NCBI GenBank assembly: GCA_046351595.1
Contig: JAXLYE010000006.1
Location: forward strand, 558,001 to 622,000
Length of the DNA: 64,000 nt
Direction: 5' to 3'
Source: JAXLYE01 sp046351595
GTDB lineage: Bacteria > Myxococcota_A > Polyangia > Palsa-1104 > JAEUJZ01
A program made the translations under genes and the position numbers. Positions 37,931 through 47,771 of this stretch are shown one piece after another. The notes under the pieces were generated by a model that was not told the DNA's origin, did no database searches, and saw only the letters and a list, made by a program, of their open reading frames with translations. Every line of letters begins with the position of its first letter. The stretch's first letter is position 1.

Positions 37931-39301
37931 TCAGGCGCGCTCGAGCTCGGCCACGCACTCGATCTCGGCGGTCTGCGGCATCAGGTCGATCGGCTGCACG
38001 CGCCGGGCGCGCAGGCCCAGCGCCTGGAGCTCGACGAGATCGCGGCCGAGCGTCATGGCATCGCACGAGACGTAGACCACGCGCCGCGGCAGGAGCGCTG
38101 CGATGCCGCGCAGCGCCGGGCGGGCGCCGGCCCGCGGCGGATCGAGCACCACGGCGTCACACGTCACGCCGCGGTGCACTAGCTGCGCGAGCGCCTGCTC
38201 GACGGGAGCCTGCTGGACCTCGACGGGCGCCAGCGCCGCGGACGGCGCCGCATCGACGATCTGCCGCAGGCGCGCGGTCGCCGCGGCGTCCCCCTCGATG
38301 GCGAGGATCGAGCGGGCAACGGGCCGCAGCGCGCGGGTCAGGTTGCCGGAGCCGGCGTACAGCTCGACGATCCGCGGGCGCGAGCACGGCTCTACCGAGG
38401 CCGGGGCCGGATCCGCGACCGCGCGCGCGACGTGCTGCGCGAGCAGCGTGTGGCCGGGCGCGCTGGCCTGCGCGAAGCCCGCGGCGGCGACGAGCAGCGG
38501 CCCGGCCCCGTCGCCGACGTCGACGTCGAGCGCCGCGGCACCGAGGATCTCGTCGTCGCCCCCGCCGTGCTCGCCGCGATCGAGGCTGGCTCCGGCGATC
38601 AGGCCCTGCTCGATGGCGTCGACGAGGAAGGCGCGGATCGCGGGCCGACGTCCGCCGCGCCCGAGCCGCACCGCCAGCTGCACCGCCCGTCGCTCGGTGC
38701 CCGGCACGCGCCCGACCAGCCCGGCCAGGGTCGCGCCCTCGCCGAGCAGCGGCGCCAGGCGGCCGCCCTGACCGAGCAGCGCCGCCTCGAGCAGCGGATC
38801 CATCACCGGGCACGCCGCGACCGCGACGCTGCGGTGCGAGCGCGCCCCCGCGAACCCGAGCCGCCCGTCGTGGACCACGAGCCGCGCGCGCACGCGATAG
38901 CCCAGCTCGGGCGTCGGCGCGAGGATCGGCAGCACCTCGGCCCCGGTCTGGCGCAGCGCGCGCTGCACCCACGCCTGCTTGGCCCGCAGCTGCGCCGCGC
39001 GCGACACGTGCATCAGCGGGCAGCCGCCGCAGCGCTCGGGGTGCGACAGCGGGCAGGCCGGCTCGACCCGATCCACCGACTCAGACAGCACCTGCAGCAG
39101 CCGCGCCCGCGCGAAGCCCTTGCGCGACTCTTCGATGCGGACCTCAACCTGCTCGCCGGGCGCGCCGCCGGGGACGAAGACGACCATGCCGTCGTCGCGG
39201 CGACCGACCGCCTCGCCCCCGGCCGCGAGCTCCGTCAGCGTGAGCCGCGTCGCGGCGGCGCGCACGGACGGCTCGGAGGCGATGTTCACAGAATGCGGCA
39301 T
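37931..39301 (-). CDS. RlmD/TrmA-type (uracil-5)-methyltransferase
   Basis: A 456-residue SAM-dependent RNA methyltransferase, most like the RlmD/RlmCD enzymes that make m5U in 23S rRNA. It has a TRAM domain (about 12-75) and a [4Fe-4S] cluster motif with Cys83, Cys91 and Cys94 (CPLSHPERCGGCP) plus a fourth Cys in ACPVMDP. The SAM-binding segment is ELYAGSGNLTRAL, and the catalytic region contains VLDPPRAG and YVSCD. The ATG at 39301 was chosen because the TRAM domain begins just after it; the longer upstream frame runs into the divergent barrel gene. The exact target base cannot be told from sequence. Confidence 0.92.
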   Translation of the reverse strand: MPHSVNIASEPSVRAAATRLTLTELAAGGEAVGRRDDGMVVFVPGGAPGEQVEVRIEESRKGFARARLLQVLSESVDRVEPACPLSHPERCGGCPLMHVSRAAQLRAKQAWVQRALRQTGAEVLPILAPTPELGYRVRARLVVHDGRLGFAGARSHRSVAVAACPVMDPLLEAALLGQGGRLAPLLGEGATLAGLVGRVPGTERRAVQLAVRLGRGGRRPAIRAFLVDAIEQGLIAGASLDRGEHGGGDDEILGAAALDVDVGDGAGPLLVAAAGFAQASAPGHTLLAQHVARAVADPAPASVEPCSRPRIVELYAGSGNLTRALRPVARSILAIEGDAAATARLRQIVDAAPSAALAPVEVQQAPVEQALAQLVHRGVTCDAVVLDPPRAGARPALRGIAALLPRRVVYVSCDAMTLGRDLVELQALGLRARRVQPIDLMPQTAEIECVAELERA

Positions 39302-39367
39302 GGCGGAGCGAATCAGAGCAGCAGCCCGCGGCCAAAGGCAAGCGCCGTTGCCGCTTCTGCCTCGGTC

Positions 39368-39943
39368 GTGATACCAAGTCGCGTGCCGCCGCGGACCCAC
39401 CCTGTCGCGATCGCGACGCTGCTCGCCGCCTCGCTCGCCTCGGGCCGGGCGCAGGCCGAGCGCGGTGAGCTCCAGCTCGGCGTGCAGCCGGCCTACGCGA
39501 TCACCTATGTCGATCAGCGCTCTCCGTCGGGCGGCGGCGGCGACGCGCGCTTCCAGTACTGCATCACGGACGCGGTCGGCGTGCAGCTCGTCGGCGGCCT
39601 GACCGCGCACCCGCTCGAGGCCAGCGAGGAGCTCAAGCTCTCGGCGGGGCTGCTGCAGACCTTTTATGCAAACCTCGGCGTGGTCTACGCGCTGGACGTC
39701 GTCCGCATCGTGCCGTTCTTCGAGGCCAGCGTCGGCGTGCTGGGCACCCTGGTGCGCACCGATCGCGACGCGAAGTCGGCGATCAACGTCGGCGCGATGC
39801 TCGGCCTGGGCGCAGACTACCTGATCAACCGCCGCGTCTCCGTCGGGGTCGGCCTGCGCTACCACGCCAGCCTGAGCGATCTGAGCCGGCTGCCGCTGTA
39901 CCTGACCGTCGGCCCGCGGCTGCAGCTGCGCTTCGGGCTGTGA
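39368..39943 (+). CDS. small outer-membrane beta-barrel-like protein
   Basis: A 191-residue protein if the GTG at 39368 is used; a GTG at 39383 is an alternative. It has a signal peptide (HPVAIATLLAASLASGRAQA) and then an eight-strand-like barrel pattern with glycine-flanked alternating strands (ELQLGVQPAYAITYVDQ; AGLLQTFYANLGVVYALD; VSVGVGLRYHASL) that ends in LQLRFGL. It resembles the OmpA/OmpW-like small barrels. It is divergent from the methyltransferase with a 66-bp gap and convergent with the hydrolase gene. Confidence 0.75.
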   Translation: MIPSRVPPRTHPVAIATLLAASLASGRAQAERGELQLGVQPAYAITYVDQRSPSGGGGDARFQYCITDAVGVQLVGGLTAHPLEASEELKLSAGLLQTFYANLGVVYALDVVRIVPFFEASVGVLGTLVRTDRDAKSAINVGAMLGLGADYLINRRVSVGVGLRYHASLSDLSRLPLYLTVGPRLQLRFGL

Positions 39944-39946
39944 GCC

Positions 39947-40957
39947 TCAGCGACCGGCGCCCGCGGGCCGCGGCACGGACGGCGCCTGCTCATCGACGCG
40001 GGCGCGGATCCAGCGCGCGATGTCGTGCCAGCGCGGCCGCAGCCGCGGATCGCGCAGGAGGTCGATGTGACCCGGATCCGCACCGTCGCCCGCGAGGCGC
40101 CCGACGGGCCAGTGGCAGAGCGGCCCGCGCACCCCGCGCAAGAGCCGCAGCTGGCACTCCGGCACCGCCATCAAGCGATCGCCCTGCCCGACGACGCTGA
40201 GCACCGGCACCGAGACCGCGGGCAGCTCGCTCAGGTACGAGCGCCCGCGGCGATCCGTCCAGTCGTCGCGCCGCGTCCAGTCGCCCAGCTGCCGCAGGTA
40301 GGCCGCGGGCTCGTCGGCCGAGCCCAACCCGAGCGCGCGCACCGGCAGGTAGCCGAGCGGCAGCGCCCGCAGCAGCGCCGCGTAGGCCGCGCGCTTGAGC
40401 AGCCAGCGCCCGGGGCGCGGCTCGAGCCGACGCAGCCACGGGTTGGTCGCCAGCAGCACCAGCGCGTCGAAGCGCGGCGCCTGCGCACCGAAGCCGCCGG
40501 AGCTCGCGCGCGCCTGGTAGGCAAGAGCGGCCAGCCCGAACAGGCTGTGCCCGACCGCAATCCGAGGCAGCGACGGGAAGCGGGCCTGCATCTGGGTCAG
40601 CACGGCGCCGACGTCCGCGACCAGATCGTCGAAGTCCCAGCGCGCGCCCTGCGACGGCAGCGGGACGCTCTGGCCGTGGCCCCGCTGATCGAGCCACAGC
40701 ACCGCCAGCTCGGACGCGACGAGCTCGGACAACAGGCCCGGGCCGCGGGACGGCTCGAGCGCGCGCCGGTCCACCATCATCGCGTGCGAGAAGATCACCA
40801 GCGCGCGCGGTCGCGTCGGCGGTAGACACAGCTCGCCGCGCAGGGGGACGCCGTCGTGCCCGCGCAGCCGCACCGGCTCGCCGCCGCGCAGCGGCACGCC
40901 GCCGCCGCCCGGGTCCGGGCACGCCAGCGACGGAGGGTTCGCGGCCTTTTCGCGCAC
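39947..40957 (-). CDS. alpha/beta hydrolase
   Basis: A 336-residue hydrolase of the serine-hydrolase/monoglyceride-lipase type. The nucleophile is Ser138 in VGHSLFG. The catalytic Asp lies in VVGQGDRLM and the His in DPGHIDLLRD. The oxyanion region is FSHAMMVDRR, and the DQRGHGQS motif is well conserved. A GTG at 40957 opens the frame; the closest ATG at 40968 is out of frame. The first 25 residues are Pro/Gly-rich and not part of the fold. Its small-molecule or lipid substrate is unknown. It is divergent from the FHA gene. Confidence 0.88.
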   Translation of the reverse strand: MREKAANPPSLACPDPGGGGVPLRGGEPVRLRGHDGVPLRGELCLPPTRPRALVIFSHAMMVDRRALEPSRGPGLLSELVASELAVLWLDQRGHGQSVPLPSQGARWDFDDLVADVGAVLTQMQARFPSLPRIAVGHSLFGLAALAYQARASSGGFGAQAPRFDALVLLATNPWLRRLEPRPGRWLLKRAAYAALLRALPLGYLPVRALGLGSADEPAAYLRQLGDWTRRDDWTDRRGRSYLSELPAVSVPVLSVVGQGDRLMAVPECQLRLLRGVRGPLCHWPVGRLAGDGADPGHIDLLRDPRLRPRWHDIARWIRARVDEQAPSVPRPAGAGR

Positions 40958-40998
40958 AGCAGGCGCATGATAGCCTGCAAAAAGGGGAGCGCTGCTTC

Positions 40999-42387
40999 AT
41001 GCCAAGGCTCATCTACCAGGACGCCACGGGCGGCAGCGGCGTCGTCGACATCGGCGCTCAGCCCGTGTTCATCGGGCGCGCGGTCGACTGCCAGATCCAG
41101 ACGCAGGACGCGCAGGTTTCACGCCGCCACGCCCGCGTCTTCTTCGACGGCGTCTACTGGATCGAGGACAACGGCAGCGCCAACGGCATCTTCATCGGCA
41201 CCGAGCGCGTGCAGCGCGCGCAGCTCCGGCCCGGAGACGTCTTCCGCTGCGGCCACCTGCAGGTCCGCTTCGAGGCCGACGGCGCGCCCGCGGTGCCGCC
41301 GCCCGCCTACTCGGCCCCGCCCGCGGCACCGCCGCCGATGGCACCGCCGCCGGTGGCACTACCGCCGGTGGCACCGCCTGTGGCGGCTCCGCCCGTGGCC
41401 TCCGCCGATCCGACGGCGGGCCTGCGCGCGGGGGCCGCGGAGCTGCAGTCCGTGCGCGGTGAGCTCGAGACCGAGCGCCGCCGCCGCACCGATCTGGAGT
41501 TCGAGCTGAGCGAGAGCAAGCGCAAGATCGACGAGCTCGGCGCCAAGGTGGCGGCGGCCGGCGATCCCGCGGAAACCGAGCGGCTCAAGCGGCGCGTCGA
41601 GCAGCTGGAGTCCGATCTGCGCCGCCGCGGCAACGCGAGCCCGCCGAGCGGCAACCCCGAAGCGCTGCGCGCCGCCGAGGCCGAGCGCGATCGGCTGCGC
41701 ACCCGGGTCAGCGAGCTCGAGGCGCAGCTGGCCGCGCCGGCGCCCGCCAAGGACCGGGACAAGGGCGAAGACGGCGACGCCGAGAGCGCCCGCCTCAAGC
41801 GCCGGGTCGAGCAGCTGGAGTCCGATCTGCGCCGCCTGCGCGCCAACAAGCCCGCTGCGCCCGAGTCCAAGCCCGAGGCCGTCGCGCCTTCGGCGAGCGC
41901 CGCGGCCCAGGCCGCAGACGACAAGCTGCAGGAGCTCGAGGAGCAGCTCCGCAAGCTGACGCAGGAGCGCGACGAGGCGATGCGCAAGGCGCTGACCTCG
42001 GCCGGCCAGGACATCCGCATCACCGAGGAGCTGGACAAGGCGAGGCGGCGGATCGAGCAGCTCGAGTCCGAGCTCAAGCGGCGGCCGGTCGCCGCGATGA
42101 ACGATGTCCAGCGCATGGACCAGCAGCAGCAGCAGCTCGAGTCGGCGCTGCGCCAGCTGCGCGACACCGAGCGCGATCGCGACGCGCTCAAAGAGGTGAT
42201 CGCGCGCGGGGCGGCGCCGGCGCGTCCGCCGCAGAAGGCGATCGACGGGCTGACCACGGTCAGCGACGGTCTGGCCGACATCCGCACCGCGCTGCGCGCC
42301 GCGGGCGACGACGCCGCGCTCGATCAGCTCGAGCAGCTGCGGACCGCGCTGCGGCAGGCGCTCAGCGCGCTCGGCGTCAGCGGCTGA
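40999..42387 (+). CDS. FHA domain protein with coiled coil
   Basis: A 462-residue protein. An FHA domain (about 20-95) has the phosphothreonine-binding residues GR (26-27), SRRH (41-44) and NGSANG (58-63). A Pro/Ala-rich linker follows (PPMAPPPVALPPVAPP). From residue 145 on, a long coiled coil carries two copies of RLKRRVEQLESDLRR and related heptads. It has no membrane segment. GGGGAG lies about 10 nt before the ATG. The Ser/Thr kinase gene starts 75 bp downstream on the same strand, so the FHA domain may recognise a product of that kinase. Confidence 0.92.
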   Translation: MPRLIYQDATGGSGVVDIGAQPVFIGRAVDCQIQTQDAQVSRRHARVFFDGVYWIEDNGSANGIFIGTERVQRAQLRPGDVFRCGHLQVRFEADGAPAVPPPAYSAPPAAPPPMAPPPVALPPVAPPVAAPPVASADPTAGLRAGAAELQSVRGELETERRRRTDLEFELSESKRKIDELGAKVAAAGDPAETERLKRRVEQLESDLRRRGNASPPSGNPEALRAAEAERDRLRTRVSELEAQLAAPAPAKDRDKGEDGDAESARLKRRVEQLESDLRRLRANKPAAPESKPEAVAPSASAAAQAADDKLQELEEQLRKLTQERDEAMRKALTSAGQDIRITEELDKARRRIEQLESELKRRPVAAMNDVQRMDQQQQQLESALRQLRDTERDRDALKEVIARGAAPARPPQKAIDGLTTVSDGLADIRTALRAAGDDAALDQLEQLRTALRQALSALGVSG

Positions 42388-42462
42388 TCGGCGGCCTGCG
42401 GCGCGCTCGCCACCGTCGGGCAACACCTGACGGAATGGTTAAGTGGTACGATCGAGCGGCCT

Positions 42463-45303
42463 ATGACTGCCCAACGTCCGGATCCCGACCTCGCCAAGCA
42501 GCTCGCGAACCTGGAGGCTACCGAGATCTCGCCGCCGCCGCCGGCCGCCGCGAACCTCAACCCCGAGGATCTGCCTCGTGGCGCCGGCATCGGCCGCTAC
42601 CTGGTGACGCGCAAGCTCGGCGCGGGCGCGATGGGCGTGGTCTACGCCGCCTACGATCCCGACCTTTCGCGCAAGGTCGCGATCAAGATCCTGCGCAACG
42701 TCCCCGGGGCCGGCAACGAGGGCCGCGTCCGCATCTTCCGCGAGGCGCAGGCGATGGCCCGCCTGTCGCACCCCAACATCGTCGCGGTCTTCGACGTCGG
42801 CACCGCGTTCGATCAGGTCTTCATCGCCATGGAGTTCGTCGAGCGCGGCAGCCTGACCGACTGGCTGAAGGAGCCGCACTCGCTGACCGAGCTGCTCGGG
42901 ATGTTCCACCAGGCCGGGACCGGTCTGCTGGCCGCGCACAAGGCGGGTCTCGTGCACCGGGACTTCAAGCCGGACAACGTCCTCATCGATCACGACGGCC
43001 GGGCGCGTGTCGCGGACTTCGGGCTGGCCCGCGAGCTCAGCGAGTCCGAGCTGGCCAAGGTCGGGGGCGCGCACAACGAGCCGTCGGTGCCGTCGCTGCC
43101 GCCGGACGAGCGGACGTCGCTGGGATCGAGCCAGGCGCTGAAGCTGAACGTCACGCAGGCCGGATCGCTGATGGGCACTCCGCGCTACATGGCGCCCGAG
43201 CAGTTCCGCGGCCGCGCCGTCGACCAGCGCACCGACGTCTTCAGCTTCTGCGTCGCGCTGTACGAGGCGCTGTACGGCCAGCAGCCGTTCCCGGGCGAGG
43301 GCATCGGCGACCTGGCCTTCAACGTGACGCAGGGCAAGATCCAGCCGCCGCCGCCGGGCAAGCACGTGCCGGGCGACGTCCACCGCGCGCTCCTGCGCGG
43401 CATGTCCGTGGATCCCGAGGCGCGCTTCCAGTCGATGGAGCCGCTGCTCGCGGCGATCTCGCCCGAGGCGCGGCAGCGGCGACGGAATCGAACGCTCAGC
43501 CTGGTGGTGACGGGGCTGGTGGTCCTGGCCGCGGCCGGGGCGCTGGGGGCGCTGCGGGCGCAGCGCGCGGTGCGCGAGCGCGCGTGCAACGACGTCGGCG
43601 CGCGGCTCGATGCGGTCTGGGGGCCGGCTCGGCAGGCGCAGGTCAAGGCGGCACTTGTGGCGGCGCAGCCGAGCCTCGGAGAGGACGTGTTCCAGCGCGT
43701 CAGCGAGCAGCTCGACGGGTTCCTCAAGCGCTGGCGCAGCGCGCGCGCGCAGGCCTGCGCCACCGACGTCGGCGGTCGCCCCTACCGCGCCCTCTTGCGC
43801 GAGAAGCAGCTGCGCTGCCTGGACAGCCAGCTCACGCCGGCGACCGCGTTCGGCGACGTGCTGCTCAAGGCCGACGTCGAGATCACCGAGCGCGCGCCCG
43901 AGGTCAGCCGCGATCTCGGCGACCTCGAGGCGTGCGCGGACACGATCTACCTGCGCTCGCTCGAGCTGGAGAAGCCCGAGGAGCGCGACACGGTGCGCGG
44001 CCTGCTGCGCAACATCGAGGAGATCCGCGCGCGGGCACGGCTGGGTCAGTATGTGCAAGCGCGCGAGATGGCACGCGCCGCGGTCAAGGAGTCGGAGTCG
44101 GTCCACTACCCGCCGATCCGCGGGCGCGCGCTGATGACGCTGGCGCAGGCCGAGATCCTCAACGGCGACAAGCCGGCCGCGGACAAGAGCTTCTTCGCGG
44201 CGGCGACGCTGGGCCTGCGCGGCGGCGATCAGCGGCTGGCGATGGAGGCGTTCCTCGAGATGGTGCGGCTGTACGCGCAGCGGCAGCAGCTGGACATCGC
44301 CGAGCGCTGGCGCGAGCTCGCGCTGGTGCAGCTCGAGCGCATGGTCGGCAACGAGCGCTCGAAGAAGTTCTACAAGGCGCGCATGGACTGGTACACCTGC
44401 GAGCTGCAGCGTGAGCAGCAGGACTTCGCACACGCCGAGGAGAGCTGCCAGAGCGCGCTGCGCCTGCACCAGGAGCTGTTCGGTCCGGAGAGCGCGTCGG
44501 CCTCGGGGATCATGAACACGCTGGCGCTGACGTACCAGCGCCAGGACAAGTTCAACGAGGCGCTCGTGCTCTACCACCAGACCTACGCGCTCGTCGAAAA
44601 GAGCATCGGGCCGATGCACCCGCGGCTGGCGGTGTACCTGAACAACCTGGGCAACCTGATGGTCAGCCACCAGAAGTTCGACGAGGCCGCGGGCTATTAC
44701 CAGAAGGTCGTCGAGATCCACAAGCGCACCCTCGGGGAGCGGCACCCCAAGCTGTTCGACGACTATGCGGCGCTGGCGCGCGCCAACTCGGGTCGCGGGC
44801 GCCACGACGACGCGGTCCGCTTCGCGTGGTCGGCGCTGGAGCGCGTGCAGGATCTGCCGGATCCGAGCAAGGTCGCGGCCGGGCACTTCGTGCTCGGCGA
44901 GATGCTGCAGCACGCCGGTCGCTTCGAGGAGGCGCTGTCCGCGCACCAGCACGCCCTCGAGCTATGTGATCAGAAGAGCTGCGAGCGCAGCCTGCCCGCG
45001 TACGCGACTGCCGTCGCGGAGGATCGGATCGAGCTCGGGCAGGTGAAGCCGGCGATCCCGGATCTCGAGAACGCGCTGCGGCTGCAGCCGGATCCGCCCG
45101 CGGACCGCGGCACCAAGGCGCGCACCGAGTTCGCGCTGGCGCGGGCGCTGCTCAAGGCCGATCCGAAGCGCAGCCGCCCGCGCGCCGTCGAGCTGGCGCA
45201 GGCCGCGCTCAGCCACTACCGCGAGGTCGGGCACTCGGCCCTGCGCGAGCAGGAAGAGGTGCAGACCTGGCTGACCCGCAGCACGGCCCCAGCGTCGCCG
45301 TAG
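42463..45303 (+). CDS. membrane Ser/Thr protein kinase with TPR repeats
   Basis: A 946-residue Hanks-type kinase. The Gly loop is GAGAMGVVY (53-61), the ATP-binding Lys is 75 (VAIKI), the catalytic loop is HRDFKPDN (165-172), and DFG (185-187) and the APEQFRG motif follow. All key residues are present, so it should be active. An insertion of about 50 residues lies after DFG. One membrane helix (LVVTGLVVLAAAGALGALRA, about 345-365) separates the cytoplasmic kinase from a long helical part with TPR-like repeats (ALVLYHQTYALVEKSIGPMH; YYQKVVEIHKRTLGERHPK). This architecture is common in myxobacteria. Confidence 0.95.
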   Translation: MTAQRPDPDLAKQLANLEATEISPPPPAAANLNPEDLPRGAGIGRYLVTRKLGAGAMGVVYAAYDPDLSRKVAIKILRNVPGAGNEGRVRIFREAQAMARLSHPNIVAVFDVGTAFDQVFIAMEFVERGSLTDWLKEPHSLTELLGMFHQAGTGLLAAHKAGLVHRDFKPDNVLIDHDGRARVADFGLARELSESELAKVGGAHNEPSVPSLPPDERTSLGSSQALKLNVTQAGSLMGTPRYMAPEQFRGRAVDQRTDVFSFCVALYEALYGQQPFPGEGIGDLAFNVTQGKIQPPPPGKHVPGDVHRALLRGMSVDPEARFQSMEPLLAAISPEARQRRRNRTLSLVVTGLVVLAAAGALGALRAQRAVRERACNDVGARLDAVWGPARQAQVKAALVAAQPSLGEDVFQRVSEQLDGFLKRWRSARAQACATDVGGRPYRALLREKQLRCLDSQLTPATAFGDVLLKADVEITERAPEVSRDLGDLEACADTIYLRSLELEKPEERDTVRGLLRNIEEIRARARLGQYVQAREMARAAVKESESVHYPPIRGRALMTLAQAEILNGDKPAADKSFFAAATLGLRGGDQRLAMEAFLEMVRLYAQRQQLDIAERWRELALVQLERMVGNERSKKFYKARMDWYTCELQREQQDFAHAEESCQSALRLHQELFGPESASASGIMNTLALTYQRQDKFNEALVLYHQTYALVEKSIGPMHPRLAVYLNNLGNLMVSHQKFDEAAGYYQKVVEIHKRTLGERHPKLFDDYAALARANSGRGRHDDAVRFAWSALERVQDLPDPSKVAAGHFVLGEMLQHAGRFEEALSAHQHALELCDQKSCERSLPAYATAVAEDRIELGQVKPAIPDLENALRLQPDPPADRGTKARTEFALARALLKADPKRSRPRAVELAQAALSHYREVGHSALREQEEVQTWLTRSTAPASP

Positions 45304-45334
45304 CACGGCGCCGGAGCGCGACGCCCTGGCGCGC

Positions 45335-46414
45335 TCACAGGTGGCGGCGCGCCTCGATCAGGCCGACCACCGTCACCGGCACGAAGTGGGCGACGTGGAA
45401 CAGCAGCGCGAAGGGCAGCGCCTGCGTGGCCGCGACGCCGAGGAAGCCGAGCGCCAGCACCATCGCGCCCTCCATCACCCCGAACTGCCCCGGCGTCGTC
45501 GGCAACAGGCCCGAGGCGCGGCCCGCCAGCATCACCAGGAACCAGCCGCTGACCGGCAGCGAGACGCCGACCGACCACAGGCACAGGCCCACGGTCAGCG
45601 TGTTGATGGCGTCGCCGGCCACCGACCACAAGAGCGCGCCGCCCCAGGTCGTGGGCCGGCGCAGGTGATAGACGCCCTCGGCGAGCTGCGCGACGAAGTG
45701 CCGGAGCTGGCGCAGCAGGCGCGCCCACAGCGCCGGGCTGTCCTCTAGCGCCGACGACGCCGTCGCGGTCGCCGGGGCGCCGGGCCGGTGCCGCCGGGCC
45801 AGGAGCAGGAGCAGCAGCGCGCCGCCCACGCCCAGGACGGCGAACATCCCCAGCGGCCGCGCGAGCGAGGACGGCAGCGGCAGCGCCAGCACCACGCCGA
45901 GCGTCACCAGGCTGAGGCCGAGCGCCTCGAGCACGCGCTCGACGAGCTGCGCCGCGATCAGCGTGCCCAGCGGGTAGCCGTGCCGGCGGTGGAGCTGCAC
46001 CGTGCGCAGCGCGTCCCCGGCGAAGGACGGCAAGAGGTTGTGCGCCGCCGTCGTCGCCAGGTAGATCGACGTCACGTCGCCGAGCCCGCGGTGCTCGCCC
46101 GGCGCCGGCGGGGTCGACGGCACGCCGCGCGGCAGCACGCGCAGGAGCGTCCACAGCCGCAAGATGGCCAGCGAGTGGCAGCCGATCAGCGACAGCAGCG
46201 CCACCGCCGCCACGAGCTGCCACTGCGCCTGCCGCAGCGTCGCCAGGAACTGCGCCAGGTCGACCTTCTGCAGCATCAGCACGAACAGGCCCGCGGTCGC
46301 GGCCAGCGCGACCAGGGTCCGCAGCCAGCGCCGCCGCTTCCCGCCCGGGCTTGCGGTCGCCGGCAGGAGGGCCTCATCCTCCTGGCCGCTGCGCCCGTCG
46401 GTCTCGATCTGCAT
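45335..46414 (-). CDS. LPG synthase-type membrane flippase-like protein
   Basis: A 359-residue integral membrane protein with about eight hydrophobic helices, matching the lysylphosphatidylglycerol synthase transmembrane family (UPF0104). Conserved features are NLLPSFAGDALRTVQL, ERVLEALGLSL and LLPTTPGQFGVMEGAM. Homologues move or synthesise lipids, or flip a polyprenyl or glycolipid precursor. There is no catalytic aminoacyl transferase domain, so it is the membrane part only. It is convergent with the kinase gene and divergent from the permease gene (97-bp gap). Confidence 0.9.
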   Translation of the reverse strand: MQIETDGRSGQEDEALLPATASPGGKRRRWLRTLVALAATAGLFVLMLQKVDLAQFLATLRQAQWQLVAAVALLSLIGCHSLAILRLWTLLRVLPRGVPSTPPAPGEHRGLGDVTSIYLATTAAHNLLPSFAGDALRTVQLHRRHGYPLGTLIAAQLVERVLEALGLSLVTLGVVLALPLPSSLARPLGMFAVLGVGGALLLLLLARRHRPGAPATATASSALEDSPALWARLLRQLRHFVAQLAEGVYHLRRPTTWGGALLWSVAGDAINTLTVGLCLWSVGVSLPVSGWFLVMLAGRASGLLPTTPGQFGVMEGAMVLALGFLGVAATQALPFALLFHVAHFVPVTVVGLIEARRHL

Positions 46415-46511
46415 GCCGGGACCTTACGTTGCGCCTCGGCTGTCGACAAGCGCATTGCCAGGGGGCCGGGCCGCGAACAAACTCCGGGCGAGGATTGTTA
46501 CAAGGTCCGTG

Positions 46512-47771
46512 ATGACGTTTCTGACCCTGGTTCTCGATCAGCTCGCGAGCGTCCTGCACGCGTTCCGCCAGCACAAGGTGCGCAGCCTGCTGACGCTGCT
46601 CGGCATGATCATCGGGGCCGGGTCGGTGGTGCTGCTGTCGGGGCTCCTCCAGGGCGGCGAAGAGGCGCTGTCGCTGGCCAACCAGTTCATCGACGAGAAC
46701 GACGTCGTCGAGGTCGAGACCGCGGCGGTGCCGCCGGCGCAGCGCGGCCGGACCCTGCGCCCGCTCGACGATCAGGATCAGCGCTCGCTCGATCGCAGCT
46801 CGGCAACCGGCGGCGCGGCGGCCGAGGGCGAGCTGATGGACTGGCGCCACCAGGCGCGCTACGGCAGCGAGAAGAAGCCGGTGATGGTGCTGGGCGCCTC
46901 GCCGCAGGCGCTGGAGCTGTACCGCGTGCGGCTGCAGCAGGGCCGCTTCATCGACGACAGCGACATGCGCAACAACACCCGCGTCGCGGTCATCGGCTTC
47001 GAGGTCTGGCAGGATCTGCTCGGCGCGCCCGCGGACCTCACCGGCCGGTCGATCCGCGTCGGCGGCGTACGCTGGGAGGTGGTCGGCGTGCTGGCGCACA
47101 AGCCGCCGCTGGTCGCGGGCCCCGGCACGTGGATGTGGGACCGCCGCGTCGTCATCCCGGCGACGACGTTCCAGTCGACGCTGCGCCACGCTCGCCGCGT
47201 CGACTCGATCTTCATCCGCGTGCTGCCCGGTGTGCAGGAGATCGCGCAGGCCGTCACGCGCGCCCGCGGCTTCATCAAGTCCACGCTGCTCGAGCGCCAC
47301 TATGGCGTCGAGAACTTCAAGGTCGACAGCGATCAAGACAGCAAGCAGCAGGCGCAGGTGATCTTCCTGGTCATCAACGTGCTGATGCTGTGCACCGCCG
47401 CGCTGTCGCTGTTCGTCGGCGGCATCAACATCATGAACATCATGCTGGTCACGGTGACCGAGCGGACGCGCGAGATCGGCATCCGCCGCGCGCTCGGCGC
47501 CACCCGCGGCGACATCCTGCGCCAGTTCCTGCTCGAGGCCGGGCTGATCGCGGGCCTCGGCGGGCTGCTCGGGGTGCTGGGCGGCGCGTCGCTGGTGTTC
47601 ATCCTCTCGAAGATCCTCACCGCGGTGGTCGGGCAGTGGACGCCGCACTACGCGGTGTGGGCGATCGCGCTGGGGCTGTGCTCCTCGACGCTGACCGGCG
47701 TGGTGTTCGGGCTGTACCCGGCGTGGCGGGCGGCGCGCCTGGATCCGGTCGAAGCCCTCCGCTACGAATAG
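46512..47771 (+). CDS. MacB/FtsX-type ABC transporter permease
   Basis: A 419-residue membrane protein. An N-terminal helix is preceded by HKVRSLLTLLGMIIGAGSVVLL, the family start. A large periplasmic domain comes next (about 45-285), and three C-terminal helices follow with the typical TERTREIGIRRALGATRGDI motif and FGLYPAWRAARLDPVEALRYE. Such proteins pair with an ATPase and a membrane-fusion protein to transport peptides or lipoproteins or to work mechanically. No ATPase gene is adjacent, so the partner must be encoded elsewhere. The ATG at 46512 lacks a strong ribosome-binding site. Confidence 0.92.
   Translation: MTFLTLVLDQLASVLHAFRQHKVRSLLTLLGMIIGAGSVVLLSGLLQGGEEALSLANQFIDENDVVEVETAAVPPAQRGRTLRPLDDQDQRSLDRSSATGGAAAEGELMDWRHQARYGSEKKPVMVLGASPQALELYRVRLQQGRFIDDSDMRNNTRVAVIGFEVWQDLLGAPADLTGRSIRVGGVRWEVVGVLAHKPPLVAGPGTWMWDRRVVIPATTFQSTLRHARRVDSIFIRVLPGVQEIAQAVTRARGFIKSTLLERHYGVENFKVDSDQDSKQQAQVIFLVINVLMLCTAALSLFVGGINIMNIMLVTVTERTREIGIRRALGATRGDILRQFLLEAGLIAGLGGLLGVLGGASLVFILSKILTAVVGQWTPHYAVWAIALGLCSSTLTGVVFGLYPAWRAARLDPVEALRYE

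Noticed and set aside
42439..44952. 837-residue minus-strand frame opposite the Ser/Thr kinase
   Set aside because: No domain; the plus strand carries all kinase motifs.
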